64,000 nt of DNA, taken from Pisolithus tinctorius (Eukaryota > Basidiomycota > Agaricomycetes > Boletales > Pisolithaceae). Made by a program: the position numbers and the translations under genes. How positions within the stretch are numbered: the stretch's first letter is position 1; each line of letters starts with the position of its first letter. The notes below the pieces were generated by a model that was not told the DNA's origin, did no database searches, and was given only the letters and a program-made list of their open reading frames with translations. The stretch lies in contig JANFAH010000001.1 of the NCBI GenBank assembly GCA_024663395.1, forward strand, positions 4,340,001-4,404,000, in the 5' to 3' direction. Of the stretch, positions 1 to 11,336 are shown one piece after another.

Positions 1-119
1 GACTAGGATCACCAAGGTTGCAACGTTGTAAAGCTAACGCAATGCACAAAAGAACCACGGTAACGATGATATTGTTTGCACTTGTTGCTCTGGGTCCAAG
101 GAAATGTGGGTAATTTGGT

Positions 120-1493
120 CTATCGACTGCTGCTACGCTTCGCAGGTTTCCTGAAGCGGACGACGACAACTGTGACGTTATCATTGGTCAGACGCGACAA
201 TGCGTGCTGCACGAGTGTATAGCTGGCTTCTTGTGCGTCCTCGATATGACGCACAAGGTCAATTGCGCTTTGATCACCAGTAATGTCCCATAACTGTGTC
301 AAGGATGGTGAGCCTGTGTAATATATGGCAGGGAAGGACCACAAGACTTACGCCGTCGCAGGCCAGGATCAAGAACTCATCTTCGTCGCATAACTGTGTC
401 TCCGTTGTATAAGGGGACCCAACGACGAACTCTTTCATTGAAGAGTCACCCAAGCTTCTCGTCACCGCCAATACACCGTTAACGCGTCCGCTCATCACAA
501 AACCGCCTGCGTCCGTGATGCGTTTCGCTTCCTGTTTGTCGGACCCCTTGTGATCGTATGTGAGACGCACAGCTTTGCCTGCGCGACAAAGCACAGCACG
601 CGCATCGCCAGCATTTGCAGTATAAAGAACGCGTCTACATGAACGTGGAGGGGTGATAACCGAAGGAGACGACGGTGGAGAGGTCGCGGGCGGGATGGGT
701 GACGTGGGAGGTCCGCTTCCACTTAGATTCTTGAGTGCCCTGGCAATCCGGTTGCCCGATGACGAACTCTTCGTCTTTTTGTGATTCTTGGCACCCGACG
801 GACCTGTTTCCTCGCCCGACTCTCCACTATGTGAATCAGATCCGCTGGAGTGGTTCCGATTGTGTTCAGGGGTGGTTGGCGGAGATTTGAGGAAGGGTTG
901 GCGACCATACTCATCCTCGATGCGGAGGAAAGCAGTTGCTACGGTACAACCGGAATGGATCTTTCCATCGGATTCTTCGCAAAGGTGAGAGAGACGCCTA
1001 TCCACAGTATGGAACGTCTCATTGAGAATGTCTGGAATGGTGGTGGATCGGGAGGTGCGGAGTGCGTTGAGAAGATACTACGGGTTCGATAGGGCAAGGG
1101 TCAAGGGTGTTCGCAAGTGACGGGATGAAGGGGGCCCTGCGGAACAGAACGTACCTCGTGGAAATGCTGGCCGCACCACTCAGCTGCATGCTTGCCTGCA
1201 TGCCCATCAAAGACGGCAAAAAAGCCTTGGCCTCTGACGCCGGCATAGTCGACGACAAAAGAGTGTGCATCCTCCATGTATCTACGCGTACCTTTATCTT
1301 CAGATACACCTACTTGGAATGCGGTGTTACCAACTGAATGCTGGTTTAAAATCTGATATATAGGGGGTGAGGGGTCGATGATAGCGGCAAGTGCAAGCGG
1401 ACGTACTCCGTACGTGTCGCGGCCTTCTGCAGTTGTGATTGACTTAGAGCGTGCGTTTGGGGAGTCTGTAAATCGCGGTGGGGCAGTACGCAT
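120..1493 (-). CDS. PTC1: PP2C-type serine/threonine phosphatase (Ptc1-like)
   Basis: Metal-dependent protein phosphatase of the PPM/PP2C family; yeast Ptc1 dampens the Hog1 MAP kinase pathway (family knowledge). In order I see the EDAH segment, the metal-binding DGHAG motif, NAGDARAVL, TRSLGDS, ACDG|LWD across an intron, and the closing DNVTVVVV strand before the stop at 120. The start chosen is the ATG at 1493-1491 (MRTAPPRF), upstream of the first conserved motif; further in-frame Met codons exist upstream, so the N-terminus could be longer. A Ser/Pro/Thr-rich insertion of roughly 100 residues sits inside the phosphatase domain, between TVATAFLRIED and VLYTANAGDARAV. It lies head-to-head with the eIF5-mimic gene, 387 bp away. 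The family is clear; Ptc1 rather than another PTC is likely but not proven. Confidence 0.88.
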
Positions 1494-1880
1494 AGTTGTA
1501 TCCGAGTCTTGGGGAGGGCTGGGGAGGGGTGGCAGACGAGGAGGGTGATGGGTTAGACAGATGTGGGGGAACAAGAACTGATGAGAAGGCACCCACTCAG
1601 CTGGCGCAGTGGCTATTAATTTCATCGACACGGATTGAGCGACGAGCTCCGGCAGCAGAAAAGCTGTGCTCACCGTCTGGAACGATGGACTCCGACATTC
1701 CGGGGGGGCAGCAATACACCAACTTGGCGTGTCCACAACAAAGTCCAGAGGACCGAAGACGCGATTGGAAGGAGATCCACTGCGTCACGTGAGCCAATGA
1801 TGTAATTACATAATTAAAGTAAATTATTTATTTTGCACATCCCCCCAACCCGTGTTTGTCGACAGCCTCGAAGACGGTGG
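1494..1880. promoter_or_regulatory. Divergent promoter between the PP2C and eIF5-mimic genes
   Basis: This 387-bp space separates two start codons pointing away from each other, so it should carry both promoters and 5' leaders. An A/T-rich stretch at about 1800-1835 precedes the plus-strand gene. No specific factor site was recognised. Confidence 0.4.
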
Positions 1881-3520
1881 ATGTCTCAGCAATCCAACAC
1901 TGCAAAGCCTTCGCTCCAGGGGGTCAAAATCAAAGCTAGAAAGGGTGCAGTCAAAGCTCAGGCAAAGCACGAACCAGCGGGCACGTCCCCTTCTACTCAA
2001 ATCTCTTGTCTATCTTACCCCCGTTATCAGTCTTCAGAGATCAACTATATAAACACCTCGAAACCGTCGACAACCACGACTTCGAGGCCATCACTAATAA
2101 ACTTCTCCAGGCAGGCCCCTCCCTCGATTACTTGAAGTATGCAGAAGCCCTCTTCGAAATCATCCTCGCTGGCGGTCTCATCCAGCCAGGCGGCTCTTAT
2201 GTCGATGACGGTGCACCCATGTCTCCTTTCTCCATCTTACAGGCAAAGCACCCTGCATCAGTCGACGACCTAAAGAATTATGTTCAGGTCCTTAATAAAC
2301 TCATTAGAAGGCATGTCCATCTTGCCGGGCGAAGCTCATTCTTACTCAACGACTTCAGATACAAGTATCTTCAGAAACCGCTCGAAGAGCAGTCACTCCC
2401 CACCCTGCTCCAGTACATCAACAGATGGACTCCTGACCAGCGCGACAAGTTTTCCGTGACAGTCGGCCTCCTCATATCTCAGGGCATCGTTAGTGCGACT
2501 TGTCTGCAAACACTGAGTAAAGACCACCTGGTCAAGAATGGTACCTTTAACCCCTCGTGTTTATCACGTTCGCCCCACTGACATACTCAGACACATCTAT
2601 AACTGTACTCGCAATCATATTCCGTGCCTATCTGGCAGACCAATCTATGGAACACCTTGCCACGTCTTTGAGACGTGGCAACATCAAGGACCTTCTCATC
2701 TTCTTCCCGCCCAATCGCAGAGACGGCAAGATTCTTGATGACTTCTTCCGTAAGGAGAACATTCCTCAAGTAGCCGATTGGTACACCAAGAGACAACAAG
2801 CCCTTGCCAAAGAGATCATCGTGTCGGAGCTTAAAGACCTCTGTGCACAGAACGATTCTGCTGAAACCGTGTGTATGAGTCAACTACGGTGCCCATCGTA
2901 CTGCTCACACGGATTACATGTATCAGATAATCTCTTCCGTGCAGAGCAAATTGGAAGAGAATCCGCTGCCAGATACTGAGCTTATACAATGCCTGTGGCA
3001 GGGTCTCATGGCTACCGTCGACTGGAGCGCCCGCTCAGACCAGATCGAAGGTCTTGCGCTCCGCGAAATTGGGGTGCGCCCAATGATGTGATGTCACCCA
3101 ATGAACATTTTGCTCACGATGTGCAGAAATTTGCACCTGTCCTTGAGGCTTTCAGCAAGAGTCCAAAAGTTGAGGTCGCGTTGATCAACGCGGTGCAAGT
3201 ACACTGTTACGATGACACGCGGATAATGAAAGCGTTCGTCCCGATACTCAAGGTAAACAACTCATTCTTCACATCTTCTCAGAATTGAAACAGTTGAGTG
3301 TGTATTAGGTTCTGTACAACAAGGACTGTGTTTCAGACCAGGCTATCATTTACTGGCATCAGAAGGGCTCCAAGCCTCAAGGAAGACAACACTTCTTAAA
3401 GGCTGCCGAAGCTCTTGTCAAGGTATATACCGTTTATGCACTCTCTTTTCAGCGTCACTTAACATGTGCTTCGTGGCCCAGTTCCTCCAAGAACAGGAAG
3501 ACAGTGGAGATGAGGAATGA
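1881..3520 (+). CDS. eIF5-mimic protein (BZW1/BZW2-type, W2 domain)
   Basis: Homologue of the eIF5-mimic/BZW proteins, which bind eIF2 and eIF3 through a C-terminal W2 (MIF4G-like) domain and modulate start-codon stringency (family knowledge). The start is ATG at 1881 (MSQQSNTAKPSLQG). A basic N-terminus leads into YKHLETVDNHDFEAI, then DYLKYAEALFEIILAGG, YKYLQKPLEEQSLP and LLQYINRWTPDQRDKF. The W2 domain follows (KFAPVLEAF, KVLYNKDCVSDQAIIYWHQK) and ends in the acidic box EQEDSGDEE, characteristic of W2 proteins. The reading crosses several short introns. One of them (2311-2358) appears to use a GC donor, because family alignment joins NKLIRR directly to YKYLQK. Confidence is high for the family. 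Confidence 0.9.
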
Positions 3521-3905
3521 TAGGCTCCAGATAATCATGTGGTTTTAGGCAATGTAGTGGACTCTTTTCCCTTCCTCTTCAGCCCGCTTTAGCACATTTA
3601 ATTGTACTCCTGAGGATGACTGATGAAGTCTGAACGAATTCATGATATCTTGCATTTTCTTCCCTCGGAAGGATATTTCACATGACGCTACATCGTACCC
3701 ATAATATCGATACCCAAGAATAGATGCGGACACCCTGCAGGAAGGCTTCTGCGAGGCAACTAAACGACGTGAAAATAAGAGATCGTACATAACAGTCAGT
3801 TAAGGAGTAAACAAAGATACATAATTTTCGCAACCAGTAAACCATTCATGTGGACAACTGAACGATCAAAACAGACCAGCAAAGATGGAAGTGAAAGCAA
3901 TTTCA

Positions 3906-6900
3906 TCACCAGGTTTCAGGCACGGGAACAAGTTCCCCAAACCACCCGTCCGTGTCACTTATAGTCAGAAAGATACCGTCCGATCCGTTTACCGGAAGGC
4001 CAAGGTCATCAAGGCTCTTGAAGCGTCACAGGGCGGAGTAAGAAAAAGGAAAGCGGGAAAATCGGAAGAGCGACGGACCTGTTCTTGCAACCATAACGGA
4101 ATCGCGGTAGGTTTTGATGAGCCGAAATCATTCCCTTGATGCGTGAGACGCAGTTCCTCTGCTGTCAACGACGGCATAACGCTTTGCGAAATCTGCGGAT
4201 CAACGCATGGTGCAGCAGGCATGCCATCTGGGACGGGTGGAGGCATATTGTGAGCAGCTGGAATCATTCCCAGTTTGCGGCGGAGGTTCGTGAGCATGAT
4301 GCGTAAAGGGAGTGCGTAACTGGCCAGGAAGATGTTGAGTATTGTATGCTGTAATATTTAAAGCACACTCAAACCGCTCTGCTGCAACACCAGATAATAG
4401 CTGAGCTAATTGTTCGACTTGTCCTATGATTGCGGCTAAATCCACCTCGGAATGGAAGAGACCGGCCACCTTCAACAGGAAAAGACCAGAAAATGCGAGC
4501 ATGATGAGAATGTCGTGTACTGCATATCGAAGAGCAGCTCTAGTAGGCCAGTGAATTTACGCATGGCGTAAGGTAGTTCAAAATCACGCACCTATACTCG
4601 GCTGAATCTAAAAAGACCGATAAACAGTTGAAAGCCGCATCCTTGGCCTGAAAAGCCAACTCCCGCTGCTCGAAAGACATCTTGTCCCATGACACACCAC
4701 GCAACGCAACGCAGACGAGCCACAACTTGGCATAATGAAGCTCACTCACAAGAATCTTGCGAATCAGAGATTCCTCATCCATCGCCTGGCCTGCGAGACG
4801 TATGAGATGCGGCAGTATTAACGATGCAAATACGTACGGTGGAGCTCGTCACAGTCGGCAAACCATTTGTCAAGGGCAGCATTGGCTCTTCGGATGAAGG
4901 CAAGCGTATTGTGATTGATATGTCCATCGAGAGTTGCAAGCGTCTCGTATATCTGAGCTAGAAAGAAACATCGGCCATTCACCCCGAAGTCACCACGCTG
5001 TTCACGTACTCTTTTGACCGATAAGCTCAACCATCGATATAAGTCGGATGTCCGTTGGGGACGCCATGCGATGTGTCAGCAGAATACGACAGTGTTTGAC
5101 AGAACTCTCGTCTCGCAAGAGAATAGGCCTTCCAGTCCCTAAGCTCATTCTATTCGAGTTCGTGAGCACACGAGCATCACTCCTGACAAAAAAAGACGCA
5201 CTGATGATCGAACCAATAAAGGCATAACCAAATTCGTGCCGCAACAACTGCGTAGCATTGAGTATCAATTATCAAACAGGAGAAGTGCAGTATACCAAGG
5301 TCTCTCTCTTCCTCGTCCGATCTTTTCTTGCCACTATCGTCGTTAAGCTTGTCAAGGGCACGGTGTAAACCAAGGTCTAGGGCTATGCGCATCGCATGAC
5401 CGCTCGGAAGCCAGCCATTGGTGCTCCAAGCAGCAAGTAACAGCATCCCTAGGATGAAAATACGGCGTAAAGCGCATGAGCAGTTGTGCCTAAGGTGGAA
5501 GCTCACCCATTACGGCTTCCTTTCTAACGACAGGACAGAAAAGGGACGACCTTGCGATACCCTGTGCTTCCTCCAAACACTTGTAAAAAGTAGGAGGTAG
5601 AGGTCCATTTCCGCTCTTGACTTTCGACGAGATTGCGAGGATAGAATTAAAGGTCCAAGGAGTACGTTCCATGAGACTTTCGAAGGTATCGTAACTTGGA
5701 TCGAATAATGGGATGAACAAATGACAACCCGTGAAGAAGCTAGAAGCGATAAGCGCGAACGCAAAAACAGATGCATCTTCAAGACCTACATGCTGAAGAG
5801 TTGTCTTGCCTCGTCTTCCGAGACCAATCCCTGATCAAGGGACATGAATAAGGCTAACAGCTACCAGAACAAATGAGAACCTTACTTTTTCGACGACATG
5901 AGGGAAAGCATTTCGGGGGATAGGCTCAGGCCGCGGTCGCTTTTTCACTCTGAAGTTGTATTCAGTACCACCCTGGTTTCGATGTGGAACAACTAACGTT
6001 GGTGAAGCGGCACACGGGGCTGCCGCTGCTTCTGCTGCAGCATTGGCAAGGCCCTGGAGAGCCTCGATAGGTGCACCCATGGTAGCGCGTGGCAATGTAC
6101 CCTCGGATTCATCATCGGATGACGAAACGGTGCTGGGTACGATGCCATAGGTGGCATATTTGTGTGGCTAAGTATCATTAATTCCCTTTTCAAACAATCC
6201 GGAAATAAATTCAACACACTGGGGGAGCAAAACCTGGGAGTGGAGGAAACCTACACGTGCATGAAATGTTGCGTCGCGACAGAAAAGTATGTGCACATAC
6301 TGGGTACGCTGCTGGTAGCTGAGGTTGCCCTCGCGACTAGGTCCTGCGTCGACAGATTGCTGATAGGCCTGCTGTTGTTGCTGGTTGTTGGGTTGTTGAA
6401 TGGCGGACAAAATGCGGTCCAATGAGGACTGCATTCCAATCATCTGGCTTTGCATAACCTGCAGTTGGAACACGTTAGACACATATGGACGGACAGCCCG
6501 AGATACCGCACCAAATACTGCCCTTCGAGACGGGTCAAACGCCTGTTGCACACGCTATAGCACTGTACGAAATATGGATGGAATGGCTGGACATACTCGA
6601 CGCTCGCAGTGGGCAATGGCTGGACAGCTTTCTTCTCCGGCTTCTCGAATATGCAGGGCGTATTGTTCTGTCTACATCGACGGCAGGGGGGCTACATGTC
6701 ATATACAAAGTGGTCCCCGGGCCGGGCGGGTCATCGGGCCATGATTGAAATATTGAGCACCACCGGGTGACATGTTGAAAATATGCCTGCCTCACCTCGC
6801 CTTCGCATCTGTTTTTACCCTTTCTGCATGCGGTGCAAGCTCGTGCGCCTCGTTTTGGAATGTGCGTAGATGACGGCTGCGGGGAGACTGGGGAGAGTCC

Positions 6901-7050
6901 TTGTTGTGGAGATCCCTCCACAGGAATCGGGTTCTGGGAGACAAGCTGTGGTTGGGTCATCCCATTTGCATTGGGAATGCTGCTTGTTCGACGCCGTTTT
7001 GAGGGAACATCTGGGTGGTTGGAGGTCATGGTGGTTAAGGACGAAGACAT
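3906..7050 (-). CDS. Zn2Cys6 fungal transcription factor with fungal-specific TF domain
   Basis: DNA-binding regulator with a perfect binuclear zinc cluster. Joining exons across the intron ending near 6703 gives C-X2-C-X6-C-X5-C-X2-C-X6-C (CTACRKGKNRCEGE followed by PPCRRCRQNNTPC). A linker and short coiled coil follow (VERLTRLEGQYLVMQSQMIG), then a Gln-rich stretch. The fungal_trans region (PF04082-like) includes SGHAMRIALDLGLHRAL, and a basic-hydrophobic C-terminal region ends at the TGA at 3908-3906. The start is ATG at 7050-7048. About ten introns are needed, and the splice at VE|RLTRLEGQYL|VMQSQ restores the conserved dimerisation segment. The target pathway cannot be told from sequence. 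The 1.36-kb space upstream could hold its promoter. Confidence 0.85.
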
Positions 7051-8414
7051 AGCAAGTAAGTGCTGGGGAATGATATCCCTACGTGTATATCATCAAGCTT
7101 TCTGGCCGCGACGACTCCCTGCACTGTCACTTAAACATACTTCTACGCCGTGCTACCAAGTCTTGTCCGCGACGTGTGAAGAACGATGTTTCCACGGAAA
7201 CTGTTCATAGTCCAGTACTTGGTGCTACTCTCACTAGGATATTTAAGATAATAGAGCGATGGCTCTTGGCTAATAAACGGATGGACTCGGAGAGGGCGGT
7301 GCAAGTTAGGTAAAGAAGGGGGCCGGCGCAAAGTACGTGCAACGCTACTGGTAAGTGCTAAAGGAATTACAGATGCACAGCGAAGCCGAACAAGTCTACT
7401 ATGATCAGCCCGACGATTTCCCACTAAAACGTGGTCTTCTCAAGGTCACGGAGGGGAGTTGAGATAACAATACTGCACAGACAAAGTACGCACACCTGAA
7501 CGGCCATCTTCTACCCCAGAACTACTCGACCAACAAACTTAATCTTCCCATCCGTCTGAAATGGTCGACTCCAGCCTTTGCTGGACGTTGTTACGATAAC
7601 AGAAACATGCCTATATATGTTGTAGTTCACGCATCATGACTCATGAAACCCACCTTTTGATGTCCGGGTGTTTGTCATAGGGTCGTGCTCCGGTCCTCTC
7701 GGTGTCAGAGCTCGTGCTTGCACCCGATGCCATGTGGAAATCGATGATGCGCATAACCCATTCCCCCCCGATTCCATCATTCATTCGACACACACCTGTG
7801 TAGATGATGATATCTATGTCGTTTACTTTGACTGGCTGCTTCATGTACAAGATCATGACAATGTCGCTTTCACAGATTACCGTACACAAGCTCAAACGAT
7901 CAAGTACTGCATTGTTGACATTGGATCACCGCCTACGGGCAAAATTATGCTGTTCAACGCCTACATTGCTCTCTCCTGTGGTCGTGGTCGGGTAAACATC
8001 TGACTGCTAAGAAAGTTTGACGAACGACTGTTTACGCAACACCCCAGCAAGCACTTGAGCAACGAAGATCAGCAGTTGGAAAATATGGATTGTGCGACGG
8101 AGGCTTGGTGGGATCATATTGACAGTAACGAGGATACGTATCAACGAGGCGCAATTAGTCCACTAACTGTATAAACTTCTAGTTACAACAATTAGTTCTG
8201 GCTTGGAGGCGTCGTGGGGTAGAGTTCTGGGTGCATGCGAGAGCGCGGGTGACAGGATACCTATCGGCGAGGCATGATGCACCACTACCTGTCCGAACTT
8301 CTACCTACGAAGCCGTACGTTATAAGGTGTCGTGGGGCTGAGTATTGAGCGCGGTAAACAAGGTGCCTGCCATGCAAAGCGGCCTTATTCTGGTAAGTGT
8401 AGTGTAGCGAATAT
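7051..8414. other. Intergenic region with no supported gene
   Basis: About 1.36 kb between the start of the Zn2Cys6 factor and the stop of the first CPSF73-like gene. Several open frames of 60-111 codons occur on both strands (for example 7668-8003 plus), but none shows a recognisable motif, and their composition does not look coding. It probably contains the transcription factor promoter and the 3' end of the CPSF73-like gene. Confidence 0.4.
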
Positions 8415-11152
8415 CTAGAGGGCAGGCATAGGAACGCCAGTAGAAAACAGGTCTGCGAGTGAACCTGTAGTTGAAATGGCCATGTTAATTACCGCCTCGA
8501 CGCGATTCTTCAGCATTTCATCGACAGAGACAACAGCCTAAAACTACATGTTAGTACGCTTCCATCTCATCCCGCGGCGATACATACCACTCGGTTGGCG
8601 TCAACATAAACGGTAGCCTCATCACAACGAATAGTGAAGTTGGGGCTTGCGTTCTGCTCTGCGTCGGTACCTACTTCTAATGTCACTTGCCCAAAATGAG
8701 CTTCAAGGAACCAGAAAACGTGTCGTATCCAATCATTAGGCGATTTCGCGTGAGGATGGGTGCAGCGTGTTGAGAGGGCAGTCACTGGAGGAAAATTATC
8801 TCAGTTTACTAGCGTATCGATCATGAACGTTGCACTTACGCTGGAGAGATGCGGGGCTTTGATCGACACCAGCAATTAGTGCCATCGCCGAATCCGCTAT
8901 CATGTCATTGCTTGCACTTGATTCCCATTCAATAGCCATCTCGTTCTCGGAAGCATGCTTAACGTCGACCACGTCCATAATCTAGAAAAAAAGGGATGTT
9001 CTGGAATTGCGCTTCAATTGGTGAAGAAAACGTACCCGCAGGGTAAGCCGACCATCTTGATCTAATCTTTCTGAAACAGTCCCGAACATGCCCCCAAGAT
9101 GCCACCCTACCAAGTCCCAGCTGGCAGATACCGCGAGTGTCTGCCGCTGTTTCACAGTGCACGTCGAAAGTCCGGTGAACGGATGGAGGTCCTGAGCATC
9201 AAGGAGCATGTGCGTGTTGTTCCTAGAAACGAGCAATCCGGAGATGATGTCACCCTCCAGTGGGTGCTGAGCTGCCAAGGTCCCGACCGCCTGATGCGCA
9301 TGTGAGGGAAGGGAAGAATCTGTGACTACGGAAGCTACCCGACCTTTGCCACATATTTTTGGGAAAACGACAACTCAAGCTCCACGAGGTTCTGAGGTGT
9401 ATGGATGTTAATGTCCCTCCCTTTATTCTTGTATCGAGCTTTCATAGCAGCGCATAGACGATCCATGACATTCTGTTCTCCGTGCACTAATACCTGGCGA
9501 CAGGATCACCATTAGCAGAGCAACTTTAACTGTGCTAGTAAGACTAACGCTTACGATGTGATCGGCATCAACCAGTTCGATGAACTCTGCGTTTTGAGTG
9601 TAGTCAACATGGGCGCTAAAGGGTACGTAGTCGACAGAGAGCTTGCACGGTATAGGTATCCCCTTGAGGGAGACGATTTCCTCAGGCTCGGTTTGAATGT
9701 CCTATGAGAGTCAAAGCGATCATGAGGCACACCGTTGTGGTATCAAGGAATGAGGGAAAGAACGGATGTATTTCATTGCAATTACCACAACAGACAGGCA
9801 AACAGAACATTTCCCGCAGTACCGACCACTCACCCTAGCCATCGTACCCTCTACAGAAAAACCCGTGATGATAATACCGTTGCGAGGATCAGGTGCCCAC
9901 AGTTCAAGCAACTCTCGGCTTGCACCAACGTGCACGAAGCCTGGAGTTGCAAGAACAACGCACGGGGGACCCTCAGCTAATTTGCGCTCCCATCCCCGTT
10001 CTCTTGAAATGCTCGTGACGTGCCTGTAAGTGAGATCAGTTTCCCACCACACGTAAAAGCATACCAGGAAAGCACTTGAACACGAAAGGATTGTCCCGTC
10101 TTGCAAACCTCGAGCGGATGTTCTCGTTCATGGCGTGGATATGGGTTTGGTAAACTGCCATACATTTCCTAGCCAAACTTGAGGCGTAGTAAACAGGCAC
10201 GTCGTGCAACTCTGGATGGTCGGCCCAGTACTCATCAAGAACAAGCAACAGTTCCTGCGCCGTGCCGAGCGCGAAAACAGGTAATAGTACGTGACCACCG
10301 CGACTAACGATCGTGTGGACGAGGTCCGTCAACCGGTGTTCTTTGTCCTGCCCATGTTCAAGAGTTTGGACACCGAAGGTACTTTCTACAATCAGGACGT
10401 CAGGTCGGATGGGTGGAACTTCTGCCCTGACGAGATGGCGGTCCTCGGCACGAGAATAATCTCCCGTATACAGAATCTTGAGTCCGACGATGTCGATCAA
10501 GAACATGCAGGCGCCTAGTACATGGCCCGCGTGATAGGGTATGAAAGAGATTCCCTCGCAGGGCGAGACGCGCTCGTGTACGGAGACAGGAATAATGGAT
10601 TCAAGGGATACGGAGACATCCCGGGGCGTGAATAAAGCGTCTGTCGAAGTACTAGTAAGGGTAACGAGACCATAAAAGTCAGATGAAGTAGTCCAAGTGG
10701 CTCAAAGTCCGACCTGGTGCGAAGATAATCTTGCATCATGAACTTGTGCAAAATCTTTGTGGGATGAGTCATGTAGACCTTTCCCTTTCCCTCCCTGAAG
10801 TTGGTCTCGTGGCACGGTAGAAGGGCGTTGTTCATTCATGAAGTCGGATTCAGACGTACCTTCTCAGTGATATATGTCAGGGCGCCTGCATGATCGAGGT
10901 GGAAACTGCAGTGGGTGTGCCCCGTGATCAGCATGCAGGGATTCAAGAAAGAACGTACTGTGTTACAAGAATTGCATCGACTGTACTCCAGTCGAGTTCA
11001 TCGATGAATGGGAGCGATGCGATGCCCTGGTGGGCTGGATGGATACCTACGTCGCACACAACTGTCTTGCCTCTGTGTCTGAGCACACAGCAGGATCTCC
11101 CGACCTCTTGGCCAGCCCCAAGGAGAGTGATCCGCGGTGCATCCCTCTGCAT
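8415..11152 (-). CDS. YSH1: CPSF73/Ysh1-like 3'-end endonuclease, copy A
   Basis: Metallo-beta-lactamase/beta-CASP nuclease of the family that cleaves pre-mRNA before polyadenylation. Start ATG 11152-11150 ([15 protein letters not shown]). All zinc and beta-CASP motifs are present after splicing: THFHLDH (spanning an intron), [39 protein letters not shown] and VLVHGE. The frame stays open through every exon to the TAG at 8417-8415, so this is not an obvious pseudogene. Compared with copy B at 29120-32196 it is shorter at the C-terminus (ends STGVPMPAL) and has ALGTAQELL where copy B has ALGRAQELL. Intron positions match copy B at five or more sites. It is head-to-head with the proteasome alpha3 gene, 184 bp apart. 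Confidence 0.88.
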
Positions 11153-11336
11153 TTATGAATATGTAGTATTCAAAGTGAATCCAAATGTGACAAGTCTACA
11201 GAGTCAAGTGTCAGTTTACCCAAGCTGTTTGCAACTTTGTATAAGGCGGCAATTGCCGCGACGCGTATGCCTCGAAGACGCGTCAGTCACTGACAATTAG
11301 TACATCCATCTTAACCGTCGACCGTCTGAAGCAATC
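11153..11336. promoter_or_regulatory. Short divergent promoter, CPSF73-like copy A / proteasome alpha3
   Basis: Only 184 bp separate the two start codons, so both genes probably share a compact bidirectional promoter. No PACE-type proteasome element was recognised by eye. Confidence 0.35.

Noticed and set aside
3547..3790. 81-codon minus-strand frame just downstream of the eIF5-mimic stop
   Set aside because: No motif, no recognisable start context, and it lies where the 3' untranslated region of the plus-strand gene is expected.
7668..8003. 111-codon plus-strand frame in the gap before the CPSF73-like copy A
   Set aside because: Cys/His content briefly suggested a zinc-binding protein, but spacing fits no known motif and the composition looks non-coding.
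8415..11152. Idea that CPSF73 copy A is a pseudogene or a processed retrocopy
   Set aside because: All exons join in frame with normal splice sites, catalytic residues are kept, and intron positions are shared with copy B.
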